Source of the DNA: Bacteroidota bacterium | Lineage (GTDB): Bacteria > Bacteroidota > Ignavibacteria > Palsa-1295 | Length of the DNA: 64,000 nt | Assembly (NCBI GenBank): GCA_018266755.1 | Contig: JAFDZW010000005.1 | Location: forward strand, 1,625,963 to 1,689,962 | Direction of reading: 5' to 3' | Shown: in pieces, positions 24,048 to 32,887 of the stretch | How positions within the stretch are numbered: the first letter of the stretch is position 1 | Layout: each line of letters starts with the position of its first letter | Translations under genes and position numbers: made by a program | The notes under the pieces: model-generated | The model's input: the letters and a program-made list of their open reading frames with translations, nothing else | What the model was told of the DNA's origin: nothing | The model's database searches: none

Positions 24048-25271
24048 TTAGGATAGGCGCTCGATCCGGCTACGAAGAAGTGCTCGTTCCGATTCTCCAC
24101 GAGCGATTTGCAATGCCCTGTCGAAATGAAAGGTAGCTTGTTGGTTGTCGATGCCAGCATAGAGTTCGCCGAGCAGTGCATGGTAGAAGCGGTTGTTCAT
24201 TAATGCCAGCCGTTGCGCTTCCTCGATCGCCATTTGCGTCCCATGTACTTTTGAAACCGCATAGGTACGGTTGAGTGCGACGATTGGCGAATGCTCAAGT
24301 GCGAGGAGCCGGTCGTAGAGTCCGAGGACGTTCTCCCACTTCTCCGGTGTGTCTTCTTTGCAGGTACTCCAGTACGCGATCGACGCTTCGAGGTGATACT
24401 TCGAGATCGTATCACCGCGAGCAGCGCAGCTCATGAAATAGGCGCCTTTGCTGATGAGAGCCTCGTTCCATAGCGAATCATCTTGATCACCATACAGAAT
24501 CAACTCGCCCTCCGCGCCAATGCGTGCATCGAAGCGAGACGTATGAAAGCACATGAGCGCCATTAAGGCATTCGCCTGCGGCGTGTCTGTTGCCGGATAT
24601 TCGATGAGCATCATGCACAATCGCATTGCCTCGATGCACAGATCCTTGCGGACGACCGCATCCGAATGCTGCGAATAATATCCTTCGTTGAACAGTAGAT
24701 AGATCGTCCGCAGGACGGTGCCGAGCCGCGCATCAAGTTCTTCGGGCGATGGAAATTCGAGTTCGACCTTTGCTTCGCGCAACTTCTCCTTCGCACGGAA
24801 GAGCCGTTTGTTGATCGTCTCCTTGTTTGATAAGAATGCCGAAGCGATCTCATCGATGCTAAAGCCGCAGAGGATGCGTAAGGAAAGTCCGATCTGTGCC
24901 TCAACGGGGATCGACGGATCGCAAACCGCGAACATCATCTGCAACTGGCTATCGACGATATTCTGTTCACTCAGATCGAGTTCGTACGTATCATCCGCAC
25001 CGTGGCGAAGCTCGGGCGCAATGTGTGTCGCAAAGAGTCGTTCTCGCTTGAGCGCATTCGCCGCTTTGTTCTTCGCGACCGCATAGAGCCATGCCACAGG
25101 TTCATCCGGAATCCCGCCGAGCGCCCACGTTTGTGCAGCCGTCAGGAATGTCTCGCTCGCAATGTCTTCGGCCGCTTCGCGAAACTCGAGACCAAAGCGC
25201 TTACACAAGACCGAGACGATCTTGCTGTACTCGCTACGGAAGAGATGAGGGATGAGGTCGGTGCTGTGCAT
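24048..25271 (-). CDS. ECF42-type sigma factor with TPR-like C-terminal extension
   Basis: A 407-residue sigma factor, about twice the usual ECF length. The N-terminal sigma-70 region 2 is around DIASETFLTAAQTWALGGIPDEPVAWLYAVAKNKAANALKRE. Region 4 includes LSLRILCGFSIDEIASAFLSNKETINKRLFRAKEKLRE. The remaining ~220 residues are the helical extension typical of ECF42 (IYLLFNEGYYSQHSD, LCIEAMRL, VGLYDRLLALEHSPIVALNRTYAVSKVHG, FYHALLGELYAGI), which serves in place of an anti-sigma factor. The DGPF/YCII gene 125 bp upstream on the same strand is the family's usual partner. A palindromic repeat lies between the two genes. Confidence 0.93.
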   Translation of the reverse strand: MHSTDLIPHLFRSEYSKIVSVLCKRFGLEFREAAEDIASETFLTAAQTWALGGIPDEPVAWLYAVAKNKAANALKRERLFATHIAPELRHGADDTYELDLSEQNIVDSQLQMMFAVCDPSIPVEAQIGLSLRILCGFSIDEIASAFLSNKETINKRLFRAKEKLREAKVELEFPSPEELDARLGTVLRTIYLLFNEGYYSQHSDAVVRKDLCIEAMRLCMMLIEYPATDTPQANALMALMCFHTSRFDARIGAEGELILYGDQDDSLWNEALISKGAYFMSCAARGDTISKYHLEASIAYWSTCKEDTPEKWENVLGLYDRLLALEHSPIVALNRTYAVSKVHGTQMAIEEAQRLALMNNRFYHALLGELYAGIDNQQATFHFDRALQIARGESERALLRSRIERLS

Positions 25272-25291
25272 TGCATCAGATAGTCATGAGA

Positions 25292-25390
25292 GTCATTCTG
25301 AGCAACGCGAAGAATCCCTTTCGGACTGTCAGTACGATTGCGCAACACCGAAAGGGATTCTTCGTCGGGCTGAAGCCTCCTCAGAATGAC
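25292..25390. repeat. Palindromic repeat family A, copy between DGPF and ECF42 genes
   Basis: The left arm is GTCATTCTGAGCAACGCGAA, and the right side is GGGATTCTTCGTCGGGCTGA ending CTCAGAATGAC. The centre differs from copies 1, 53127 and 57862, and carries its own CTTTCGG/CCGAAAG inner stem. It lies inside an apparent two-gene unit. Confidence 0.85.
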
Positions 25391-25395
25391 GTTGT

Positions 25396-25749
25396 TTACT
25401 TTGCTCCGCCGCCGTGCGCGATGCGCCGCACTTCGATGCTATTGCCATCTCCTTGCAGCACCGGTAAGTCTTTCGCAATTTCTGCGGCCTCGGCGGAAGA
25501 TACGGCTTTGACGATGACGTAGCCGCCGAGCGTCTCTTTGATCTCGCCGAACGGACCGTCGGTCACGACACCTTTGTGCCAGACGACTTTTGCATCGTCG
25601 AACGCAAGTCCGTTGCCACCGACAAGCTGGCCCGTTGCTGCCACGCGATCCATCCAATCGCGCGTCTGCTTCATCCACATTTGAAGCTGCTCGGGCGAAG
25701 CAACCTTGAGACCGTCCTGATGACGGAAGATCAACATGTATTCGTTCAT
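25396..25749 (-). CDS. YCII-related DGPF-domain protein, partner of ECF42
   Basis: A 117-residue single-domain protein with the dimeric alpha/beta-barrel YCII fold. The diagnostic sequence is VVTDGPFGEIKETLGGYVIVKAVSSAEAAEIA, containing the DGPF motif that names the family. DGPF genes almost always sit beside ECF42 sigma factors, as here, yet their role is not established; a ligand-sensing or small enzymatic function has been suggested. Transcription would run from this gene into the sigma gene. The gap 25750-26042 upstream contains an 8-bp inverted repeat around TATAAT at 25892-25913. Confidence 0.9.
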   Translation of the reverse strand: MNEYMLIFRHQDGLKVASPEQLQMWMKQTRDWMDRVAATGQLVGGNGLAFDDAKVVWHKGVVTDGPFGEIKETLGGYVIVKAVSSAEAAEIAKDLPVLQGDGNSIEVRRIAHGGGAK

Positions 25750-25891
25750 GATATGCCTTTCAGTATAGTGAATTACATACCCATGACAATCGAGTAGTCA
25801 GATATTGGACAACTGATAATTACTCAGTTCGGAGCCTCCCCATTTAGGCTTCGGTACCTGAAATATTACAGATTAATGGACACCTGCTGAC

Positions 25892-25913
25892 ATATACTAT
25901 ATAATTAGTATAT
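25892..25913. promoter_or_regulatory. Inverted repeat ATATACTA-N6-TAGTATAT
   Basis: A perfect 8-bp inverted repeat with the spacer TATAAT, in the 293-bp gap between the divergent DGPF gene and M42 peptidase gene. The TATAAT spacer would be a -10-like element for a housekeeping sigma, so this could be an operator overlapping a promoter. It is AT-rich enough that chance is not excluded. Confidence 0.35.
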
Positions 25914-26042
25914 CCGTTGAATGAAATTCGAGCTTCTGAGTGGGGTGGTAGCGGCTGCCAGGAGTTTCAGCTCGCGCGGATGGGCGAATCTCTCGGGGCC
26001 GAATATCGTTGTTTTGCGTTCATCAATTCGAATTTCTGACCT

Positions 26043-27113
26043 ATGACCCAATCCCAAGAGCAATTCTTGCAGACGCTGATCGAGACGCCGGGCGTTTCGA
26101 ACTATGAAGAGAACGTTCAGGCCCTCTGGCGCGACGCCGTCCGACCGTATTCCGATTCGATCGAGGTCGTCGGGCACGGTAACAATATCGCCACGCTCAA
26201 AGGGACCGACGATATCTCGGTGCTCATCGTGGGTCATGCCGACGAGATCGGCCTGGTCATCCGCTACATCACGAGCGACGGGTTTTTGTACGTCTCGCGC
26301 GTCGGTGGCGTCGATCCGGCGATCCTGCCCTCGCATCGAATCCGTATTTTTTCGTCGAAGACAGGCGGCATCGTCAACGGCGTTGTCGGCCGCACGGCAC
26401 CGCATCACATGAAGGACGGCGCAGGCGATAAGAAGATCACCTATACCGACGTCTGGATTGACATCGGCGCGAAGAACAAAGAAGAAGCAGAGAAGTATGT
26501 TGCCATCGGCGACGTCGCGATCTACGGAGAAGGCTACAACCGACTGATCGACACGCGTGCGACCGCACGCTGCTTCGACAACCGGATCGGCATCTATATC
26601 GTCGCCGAAGTGATGAAGAACTTGCACGCACGACGCAAGGAGCTCAAGGCGACCGTGTACGGCGTCAGCTCGATCCAGGAAGAGACGGGTGTGTGGGGCG
26701 CCGGTCAAGCTGGGTATCATCTCAACCCGACGCTTGCCGTCGCGCTCGACGTGACGCCGGCGACCGATTCGCCAGGCATTTCGAAAGAGTTGTGGGGACA
26801 GGTTGACGTCTCGAAGGGCGCTGTCATCTCGCGCGGCATTCGCAACAACCGCAAGATCAGCGACCTGATGATCAAAGTCGCCACCGACAAGAAGATCCCC
26901 TATCAGATCGAAGTGGATAACGGTTACACCTCCACCGATGCCGACCCGATCAGCCAGGCACGCTCGGGCATTCCGATCAATGTGCTCAGCCCGGCGACGC
27001 GCTACCTGCATTCGTCGGTCGAAGTACTCGACCTCGATGATATCGATCACTGCGTGAATCTGCTGACCGAGTTCATCCTGAGCCTCAAGGGCGGCATGGA
27101 TTTCAGACCGTAA
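26043..27113 (+). CDS. M42-family metallo-aminopeptidase
   Basis: A 356-residue cytoplasmic peptidase of the M42 family (FrvX/TET/deblocking aminopeptidase), normally a self-compartmentalising dodecamer. Metal and active-site motifs in order are: LIVGHADEIGLVI (first metal-binding His/Asp), RCFDNRIGIYIV (bridging Asp), SSIQEETGVWGAGQAG (general-base Glu and metal Glu), AVALDVTPATDSPG (metal Asp), and RYLHSSVEVLDLDDI (C-terminal metal His). It removes N-terminal residues from peptides. ATG 26043 gives the family-typical MTQSQEQFLQTLIETPGVSNYE start. A long ORF on the opposite strand is only its shadow. Confidence 0.94.
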   Translation: MTQSQEQFLQTLIETPGVSNYEENVQALWRDAVRPYSDSIEVVGHGNNIATLKGTDDISVLIVGHADEIGLVIRYITSDGFLYVSRVGGVDPAILPSHRIRIFSSKTGGIVNGVVGRTAPHHMKDGAGDKKITYTDVWIDIGAKNKEEAEKYVAIGDVAIYGEGYNRLIDTRATARCFDNRIGIYIVAEVMKNLHARRKELKATVYGVSSIQEETGVWGAGQAGYHLNPTLAVALDVTPATDSPGISKELWGQVDVSKGAVISRGIRNNRKISDLMIKVATDKKIPYQIEVDNGYTSTDADPISQARSGIPINVLSPATRYLHSSVEVLDLDDIDHCVNLLTEFILSLKGGMDFRP

Positions 27114-27150
27114 TATTCACTCCACCACATACTACTATCGGGAGCAACCT

Positions 27151-27861
27151 ATGGCACGCCAACGATCGTGGCAGATCATTGTTCTGGTCGTCGCCCTCGT
27201 TGCGATCGTTCTTCTGCTGTGGCTTAAGAGTAACGGGCCGAAACGAACGGTACCCCTCGCTTCGTCATCGGCTGCTGCTTTTCACGGAATTCCGCCCGAA
27301 GGAAGCGGTGGCGATCCGGAGCTGAATCGGCACAAGAATCGGTGGAGCGAACCGGCATCGTACACCGACATGAGCGTACCACAGATTATCGCATTCGATC
27401 ATTCGGCGCTCGACGATGCCGGGCGCAAACAGCGTTCGAACTGGAGCGCAACCGCAACTGCACAAGCGGCGAAATATGAGCAAATGGGCGTTCGTGTCGA
27501 GGGCTACTTGGTTGCTGCAAAGCAATCGGGTGCCGAGAGCTGCAACGGGGAAAGCGAGACGTATCGTGACGACCACTTATGGCTCGCTGCTTCGGCTGAC
27601 GATCAGAAACGCGATGGACTCGTCGTCGAGGTCACCCCCTACTGGAACGAGAGACACCCGGAGTGGGATCTCAAAACGCTCACTCGCCTTGCTCGCGAAC
27701 ACACACGAATCCGTGTGAGCGGATGGATACTGTGGGACGAAGAGCACGCCGACGAAGTCGGGAAGTCTCGAGGCTCGCAGTGGGAAATTCATCCGATTAC
27801 CCGGATCGAGGTTGCCCAGGGCAACGGATGGCAATTGCTCTCCGCAGAGAATCCATTGTAA
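27151..27861 (+). CDS. Membrane-anchored protein with OB-fold-like domain, unknown function
   Basis: A 236-residue protein with one N-terminal transmembrane helix (IIVLVVALVAIVLLLWL) and a soluble domain presumably outside the membrane. The soluble part has the pattern VRVEGYLVAA...SCNGES...DDHLWL...VVEVTPYWNERHPEWD...IRVSGWILWDEEH...SQWEIHPITRIEV. This series of conserved Cys-Asn, Asp-His and WEIHPIT motifs resembles OB-like domains seen in uncharacterised Bacteroidota proteins, often next to nuclease-like modules. No catalytic role can be assigned. The promoter of the next gene overlaps its stop codon. Confidence 0.6.
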   Translation: MARQRSWQIIVLVVALVAIVLLLWLKSNGPKRTVPLASSSAAAFHGIPPEGSGGDPELNRHKNRWSEPASYTDMSVPQIIAFDHSALDDAGRKQRSNWSATATAQAAKYEQMGVRVEGYLVAAKQSGAESCNGESETYRDDHLWLAASADDQKRDGLVVEVTPYWNERHPEWDLKTLTRLAREHTRIRVSGWILWDEEHADEVGKSRGSQWEIHPITRIEVAQGNGWQLLSAENPL

Positions 27862-27886
27862 GGCGCTCGTACAGATAGTAACTTTG
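27856..27886 (+). promoter_or_regulatory. Bacteroidota-type promoter for DUF2059 gene
   Basis: TTG at 27856-27858, 20-bp spacer, TAACTTTG at 27879-27886. The TTG lies in the last codons of the upstream gene. Transcription should start near 27892, 40 nt before the ATG. Confidence 0.7.
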
Positions 27887-27931
27887 CCCTGTAGTTTCTC
27901 GTTAGAAGTAGCTCTAAATCAAACGTATTGT

Positions 27932-28585
27932 ATGAACCGTAGTATAGTATTCATCCTCGTTCTTTCTGCGATCGGCGCACGTCTGGTCGCACAGCCCGCA
28001 GCCCCGGGAATGGTCCCCGGTCGGTCGTTGGAGCTCACTGCAACGAAGCAATCGTATAAAGACAGTGCTGAGTTTGCAAAGGTCTTTAAAGAGATCTTCC
28101 CCATCGTCGGACCGAAAAAGACGGTACAGGAAGATGCGAAAGAGTATCTCGCTCGCATGTCGCGTTCGTTCACCGTGCAAGGCATCGATAGTGTCAAAGC
28201 CGACAGTGTTGCATTGATTGGCCTGGATGCAGATGCATACCGAAAGATTTATTTCACTGCGTACCGCAGTAATCTCACTGCGATCGAATTAAAGAAATAT
28301 CTTGACTTCGTCAAGACGCCGGAAGGCAAAAAGGTACTTTCCGTACTGCCGCAGCTCGAGCGGCTGGCGCAACAATCGAACTCGTATATCGCGCAACTGA
28401 TCAACACGAATGTTTCACCACTGCGGCAAGAGGCATTCGAACGGATGCGTAAAGAGCGTCCGCCGACACAGCGCAACAAGGTGCCATCGCCGATCGGTGT
28501 CCCCGGCACACCAGGTGTGCCGCCGGGTGGAATGACGCCGCCCGAACCGCCGAGCCCGCCGATCGCTCCGCAGCCGAAACAATAA
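27932..28585 (+). CDS. Exported DUF2059-like protein with Pro-rich tail
   Basis: A 217-residue exported protein. The signal peptide MNRSIVFILVLSAIGARLVAQ is followed by a helical domain. The second half fits DUF2059: YRSNLTAIELKKYLDFVKTPEGKKVLSVLPQL is the family's diagnostic 'elk-y..F..TpeGKK' helix pair. The last 45 residues are Pro/Gly-rich (GVPGTPGVPPGGMTPPEPP) and probably disordered or wall-spanning. DUF2059 proteins are periplasmic with no fixed role. ATG 27932 is used because the longer frame upstream would destroy the signal peptide. murI starts 5 nt after the stop codon, so the two are likely cotranscribed. Confidence 0.72.
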   Translation: MNRSIVFILVLSAIGARLVAQPAAPGMVPGRSLELTATKQSYKDSAEFAKVFKEIFPIVGPKKTVQEDAKEYLARMSRSFTVQGIDSVKADSVALIGLDADAYRKIYFTAYRSNLTAIELKKYLDFVKTPEGKKVLSVLPQLERLAQQSNSYIAQLINTNVSPLRQEAFERMRKERPPTQRNKVPSPIGVPGTPGVPPGGMTPPEPPSPPIAPQPKQ

Positions 28586-28589
28586 TTCG

Positions 28590-29402
28590 ATGAGCGCGAA
28601 CACGATCGCTGTTTTCGATTCCGGTATTGGCGGGCTGACCGTCGTACGCGAGCTCTTCGCTCTGCTGCCGCACGAACGCATCGTGTATTTCGGCGACACG
28701 GCACGAGTCCCCTACGGTTCTCGCTCGCCTGAGATCATCCGCCGATACGCCCGCGAGGATACCGAGTTACTCCTGCAGCATAATCCGTCGCTGATCGTCG
28801 TTGCCTGCGGCACTGTCAGCTCGGTCGCTCTCGATGTGGTGCAAGAGACCGCTTCGGGTATCGATGTCATCGGGATGATCCCGGCCGCAAGCGCCGAAGC
28901 GCTCGCCGCAACTCGCAACGGCCGGATCGGCATCATCGGCACGGAGGCGACGATCGGTTCGAATGCCTATGGCGCCGAGATTCGGGCCAATGCGGGCAGC
29001 CGTCACATCGAGACATTTTCGCAAGCCTGCCCGCTCTTCGTCCCGATCGCCGAAGAAGGTTGGCAAGACCATCAAGCGGCGCGGCTCATCGCCGAAGAGT
29101 ACTTGGCCCCGCTCAACGAGGTCGGCGTCGATACGCTGATCCTCGGTTGCACACATTATCCCGTACTGCGATCGGTGATCCAATCGGTGATGGGACCGAA
29201 TGTGACGCTCGTCAACCCGGGCGCCGCGAGTGCGAAGATCGTGCAAAGCCGGGTAACACCTTCCGGCGATGCTCCTGCGGACCATGTGCTCATGGTCAGC
29301 GACATTCCCCGGAAGTTTCAGAGCGTCGGCGAGCGCTTCCTGGGATACGAGTTGCCTCCGGTTCGCCGCGTAGTCTATAAAGAGGCTTGGGTCGTTGCGT
29401 GA
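28590..29402 (+). CDS. murI: Glutamate racemase MurI
   Basis: A 270-residue cofactor-independent racemase that makes D-glutamate for peptidoglycan. N-terminal FDSGIGGLTVVREL and GDTARVPYGSRSPE match the family. The two catalytic cysteines are Cys73 in VACGTVSS and Cys187 in LGCTHYPVL. The residue after the first cysteine is Gly where most MurI proteins have Asn (ACNT); this substitution occurs in a subset of the family and the Thr is kept, so activity is still expected. It begins the envelope-gene stretch murI-floA-mutase-uppS-bamA. Confidence 0.95.
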   Translation: MSANTIAVFDSGIGGLTVVRELFALLPHERIVYFGDTARVPYGSRSPEIIRRYAREDTELLLQHNPSLIVVACGTVSSVALDVVQETASGIDVIGMIPAASAEALAATRNGRIGIIGTEATIGSNAYGAEIRANAGSRHIETFSQACPLFVPIAEEGWQDHQAARLIAEEYLAPLNEVGVDTLILGCTHYPVLRSVIQSVMGPNVTLVNPGAASAKIVQSRVTPSGDAPADHVLMVSDIPRKFQSVGERFLGYELPPVRRVVYKEAWVVA

Positions 29403-29461
29403 GGCGACAGGCGTTTCTTTCGTAGTTTTGTGCTACAATTTCACCCTCATCGGAGCGTTCT

Positions 29462-30478
29462 ATGAATTCCATCAGCGGGCTGTCGATCGCGATCCTCATC
29501 GCAGGCTTCTTTTTTCTGATTTTTGTCCTGTATATGGTGCCGCTCGGCCTGTGGATCACAGCGGTTTCCTCCGGTGTGCGTGTGCGCATCTTCGGTGACC
29601 TCGTCGGCATGCGTTTTCGCAAAGTGCCGCCGGATCTGATCGTCCGCTCCAAGATCACCGCGCAGAAGGCAGGCATCCCGGCCGAGATCGGTCGGCTGGA
29701 AGCTCACTACATGGCCGGTGGCAATGTCGCAAAGGTCGTCAATGCGCTCATTAGTGCGCACAAAGCGAACATCGATCTTGACTTTGACCGCGCCGCTGCG
29801 ATCGACCTCGCCGGTCGCGACGTACTCGAAGCCGTGAAGCTTTCGGTAAATCCAAAGGTGATCGAGACGCCCCCGGTTGCAGCAGTCGCGAAGAACGGCA
29901 TTCAGGTGACCGCCGTCGCTCGCGTGACCATTCGCGCCAACATCGAGCGACTCGTCGGCGGCGCAGGCGAAGCGACCATCCTCGCACGCGTAGGCGAAGG
30001 CATCGTCACTACGATCGGTTCGAGCGAATCGCACAAGGAAGTACTCGAAAGCCCGGACAATATTTCCAAAACCGTGCTTAACAAGGGGCTCGATTCCGGC
30101 ACGGCATACGAGATCCTCTCGATCGATATTGCCGACGTGGATATCGGACAAAACATCGGCGCAAAACTTCAGAGCGACCAGGCCGAAGCCGAGCTCAAGA
30201 TCGCCCGTGCAAAGGCAGAAGAGCGTCGCGCTAGCGCGATTGCCTACGAGCAGGAAATGAAAGCCAAAGTTCAGGAAATGCGTGCTCGCGTCGTCGAGGC
30301 GGAAGCGCAAATCCCGATGGCGATGGCCGAAGCCTTCCGCGCCGGTCGACTTGGCGTGATGGACTATTACAATATGCAGAACGTCCAGTCCGACACCGCC
30401 ATGCGCAAGGCGATCGCCGAAAGTTCGTCACCCGACATGGGCGCCATGGGCGGGACAACGACGACAGGGAATGCATAA
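29462..30478 (+). CDS. floA: Flotillin-like protein FloA
   Basis: A 338-residue SPFH/flotillin-like membrane-domain scaffold (UPF0365). The N-terminal hydrophobic hairpin ([26 protein letters not shown]) inserts in the membrane. The SPFH part includes [44 protein letters not shown] and [37 protein letters not shown]. The C-terminal Glu/Ala-rich coiled region ([18 protein letters not shown]...) supports oligomerisation. It organises detergent-resistant membrane patches. A TAGTTTTG at 29423-29430 is -7-like, but its nearest TTG is 25 bp away, so a separate promoter is only possible. Confidence 0.94.
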   Translation: MNSISGLSIAILIAGFFFLIFVLYMVPLGLWITAVSSGVRVRIFGDLVGMRFRKVPPDLIVRSKITAQKAGIPAEIGRLEAHYMAGGNVAKVVNALISAHKANIDLDFDRAAAIDLAGRDVLEAVKLSVNPKVIETPPVAAVAKNGIQVTAVARVTIRANIERLVGGAGEATILARVGEGIVTTIGSSESHKEVLESPDNISKTVLNKGLDSGTAYEILSIDIADVDIGQNIGAKLQSDQAEAELKIARAKAEERRASAIAYEQEMKAKVQEMRARVVEAEAQIPMAMAEAFRAGRLGVMDYYNMQNVQSDTAMRKAIAESSSPDMGAMGGTTTTGNA

Positions 30479-30483
30479 GCAAT

Positions 30484-30551
30484 TATGAGCCATGAACTAT
30501 GGACTATGAAGCAGTCGTTTGATGATACTGCTTCATAGTTCATAGCTCATA
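30484..30551. repeat. Long imperfect inverted repeat between floA and mutase gene
   Basis: ATGAAGCAGT (30506-30515) pairs perfectly with ACTGCTTCAT (30527-30536). Outside it TATGAGCcATGAACT pairs with AGTTCATAGCTCATA, leaving an ATGGACT bulge on the left. The words ATGAACT/ATGGACT/ATGAAGC are themselves tandem-like. There is no T-run, so it is not a clear terminator. Confidence 0.65.
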
Positions 30552-30559
30552 CCGACCCC

Positions 30560-31915
30560 GTGCTCATCCGCTCTATATCCGGCCTTCGAGGCATTACCGA
30601 CGCTCCTGACGGACTCACCAACGAGACGATCATCGCCTATGCATCGTCGTTCGCGACCATGCTCGGCAATGCCGGCACTGTTGCGCTTGGCTTCGATGGC
30701 AGGCTCGGCGGCAAGCGCATCTACGAGTTGGTTGCCGAAACGCTGACCGTTTGCGGATGCGATGTCATTCTCCTCGGTATGGTCCCGACGCCGACCGTGA
30801 TGTTCGCCGTCGAAAAGAACGAGGGCGTTCGCGGAGGCATCGCAGTCACCGCCAGCCACAATCCGCAAGAGTGGAATGGCATGAAGTTCATCGCCTCAAC
30901 GGGGCTGTTCCTCGACAAAGCAGAGAACGAAACGCTGTGGTCGATCCTCGATAACCGCTCGTGGAAGAGCGATGCAACGCGCGGCACAATGCGAGACGGA
31001 TCGGATGTCGTCGAGGCGCATATCGCAGCAGTGCTTGCGATGCCATCGCTTGCTCTGGATGCCATCGCAAGTAGAAAGCTTCGAGTCGTGCTTGATACCG
31101 TCAATGCAAGCGGCTCGTTCATTCAACAAGAATTGATCTCAAGACTTGGCGCTGCCGAAGTAATCGGTGTTGCGACCGACGGCTCAGGCCGCTTCCCGCA
31201 TACACCGGAGCCAATCCCGCAAAATCTGACCACGCTCTGCAGCGCCGTTGTCGAGCATGGCGCGGATATCGGAATCGCGATCGACCCCGATGCCGACCGC
31301 TGCGTGCTCATCACCGAACAAGGTGAGCCGTTCATCGAAGAGAACACCATCGTACTCGCTGTCGAAGAAGTCTTGTCCGCCGCACCCGCAGGTCAGCACG
31401 TTGTGGTAAACCTCTCAACGACACGCGCAGTCGAAGACATTGCCGCGAAGTTCGGCGCTACGGTCCACCGCACACCCGTCGGTGAGATCAACGTGGCGAA
31501 GAAAATGCGCGAGGTCGGCGCCATCATTGGCGGCGAAGGTTCTGGCGGCGTTATCTACCCGGATGTTCACACCGGCCGTGACTCGCTCGTGGCCGTTGCG
31601 CTCGCACTGAGCAATCTGGCCCGCAGCGGGATGACGCTTTCTCAGAAACGCTCCGCACTGCCGCAGTATGAGATCGTCAAAGCGAAAATCACGCTTGCAA
31701 GCCAATCTGACGCCCTGCCTGTGATCGCTCGCATCAAAGCCGCAATGGCCCCGAACGCCACCGGCATCAACGAAGAAGACGGCCTGCGTATGGAGTTCGG
31801 CAACACCTGGCTCCACGTGCGCGCCTCCAACACCGAGCCGATCATGCGCATCATCGCCGAGGCCCCGACCAAGGCGGAGGCCGAGGCACTTATAGCGCGG
31901 GCTCAGGCGGCCTGA
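30560..31915 (+). CDS. Phosphoglucomutase/phosphoglucosamine mutase-family enzyme
   Basis: A 451-residue alpha-D-phosphohexomutase in the cytoplasm. The phospho-serine loop is VTASHNP with Ser99. The magnesium loop is DPDADR at 242-247. The sugar-binding loop is GGEGSGGVIYPDVHTGRD, and the phosphate-binding loop near the end is VRASNTEPIMRIIAE. The EGSGG version and overall length fit the GlmM/ManB-like branch that interconverts hexosamine or hexose 1- and 6-phosphates for wall and LPS precursors. Location beside murI, uppS and bamA favours glucosamine-phosphate mutase, but the sequence alone does not separate GlmM from phosphomannomutase. Confidence 0.9.
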   Translation: MLIRSISGLRGITDAPDGLTNETIIAYASSFATMLGNAGTVALGFDGRLGGKRIYELVAETLTVCGCDVILLGMVPTPTVMFAVEKNEGVRGGIAVTASHNPQEWNGMKFIASTGLFLDKAENETLWSILDNRSWKSDATRGTMRDGSDVVEAHIAAVLAMPSLALDAIASRKLRVVLDTVNASGSFIQQELISRLGAAEVIGVATDGSGRFPHTPEPIPQNLTTLCSAVVEHGADIGIAIDPDADRCVLITEQGEPFIEENTIVLAVEEVLSAAPAGQHVVVNLSTTRAVEDIAAKFGATVHRTPVGEINVAKKMREVGAIIGGEGSGGVIYPDVHTGRDSLVAVALALSNLARSGMTLSQKRSALPQYEIVKAKITLASQSDALPVIARIKAAMAPNATGINEEDGLRMEFGNTWLHVRASNTEPIMRIIAEAPTKAEAEALIARAQAA

Positions 31916-31983
31916 ACGTGGCCCGAAATTTCCCCGAATCATTTAGGCTCGTTTTGGCGTAGGCAGGCGTTATTACGAGCGGC

Positions 31984-32859
31984 GTGGCAATTCTACGGAA
32001 TATATTCAAACCAGGCGAGTATGAGCAGACTCCGGCGGACAAGCAAGTCCAGCAGGAGCTGATCTCGCGCGGCCGTATTCCGGAGCACGTCGCAATTATC
32101 ATGGATGGCAACGGCCGCTGGGCCGAGGAGCGCAAATTCCCTCGCGCTGTGGGCCACCAAGCAGGGATTGCGAGCGTCCGGGATATCACCCGTTCGGCCA
32201 GAGAACTTGGGATCCGCTACGTAACGCTCTATGCGTTCAGCACCGAGAACTGGCGCCGGCCCCGCAAGGAAGTCGCGATGCTCATGCGGCTGCTGCGCAA
32301 GATGCTGCACGAGGAGATTGAGGAGATGCTCCAGAACGGGGTGCGGCTCACGACCATCGGCCAGACCAACGCGCTGCCGCCGGAGGTCCAGAAGGATCTC
32401 TACGACGCCATCGAACGCACGTCCGGCAATAACCGCCTTACTCTCACGCTTGCGCTTTCGTATTCCGGCCGCTGGGATCTGGTACGGGCCATGCAACTGA
32501 TGGCGCTCGATATTCGTCGTGGCAAACTCTCACCCGAAGATGTCAACGACGGCTTGGTAAAGTCGTATCTGACGACAGCCGAGATGCCGGACCCGGACCT
32601 GATGATCCGCACATCCGGCGAAATGCGACTCTCGAATTTCTTGCTCTGGGAGATGGCGTATAGCGAGATCCACATCACCAAAGTGTTCTGGCCCGATTTT
32701 CGTCGCGAACATCTCTATGAGGCGATTCGCGATTACCAGAGCCGCGAACGTCGATACGGGATGACCGGCGCGCAACTCAAAGCGAAGGACGACGTACCGG
32801 CCGAACATGCGTCCTACATCAAACAGATCGTCGGTGCCCTGACGAAAGGGAAACCGTAA
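31984..32859 (+). CDS. uppS: Isoprenyl transferase (undecaprenyl diphosphate synthase) UppS
   Basis: A 291-residue cis-prenyltransferase that builds the undecaprenyl diphosphate carrier lipid. Family motifs are HVAIIMDGNGRWAEER with catalytic Asp41, GHQAGIASVRDITR, YAFSTENWRRPRKEV, and near the end DPDLMIRTSGEMRLSNFLLWEMAYSEI. The protein is longer than E. coli UppS because of a ~30-residue N-terminal extension from the GTG at 31984; the next Met is inside the catalytic motif, so this start, or none nearby, must be right. bamA follows after 28 bp. Confidence 0.96.
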   Translation: MAILRNIFKPGEYEQTPADKQVQQELISRGRIPEHVAIIMDGNGRWAEERKFPRAVGHQAGIASVRDITRSARELGIRYVTLYAFSTENWRRPRKEVAMLMRLLRKMLHEEIEEMLQNGVRLTTIGQTNALPPEVQKDLYDAIERTSGNNRLTLTLALSYSGRWDLVRAMQLMALDIRRGKLSPEDVNDGLVKSYLTTAEMPDPDLMIRTSGEMRLSNFLLWEMAYSEIHITKVFWPDFRREHLYEAIRDYQSRERRYGMTGAQLKAKDDVPAEHASYIKQIVGALTKGKP

Positions 32860-32887
32860 CATCGAGATCAGCCAGCCGATTGTACGA

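Noticed and set aside
25905-27050. 381-codon open frame on the minus strand
   Set aside because: It lies wholly opposite the well-supported M42 peptidase gene and its translation is Arg/Asp-rich without motifs; it is the shadow of a GC-rich gene.
28590-29402. Inactive glutamate racemase because of ACGT instead of ACNT
   Set aside because: Both catalytic cysteines and the flanking Thr are kept, and Gly at this position occurs in other MurI proteins, so loss of function is not indicated.
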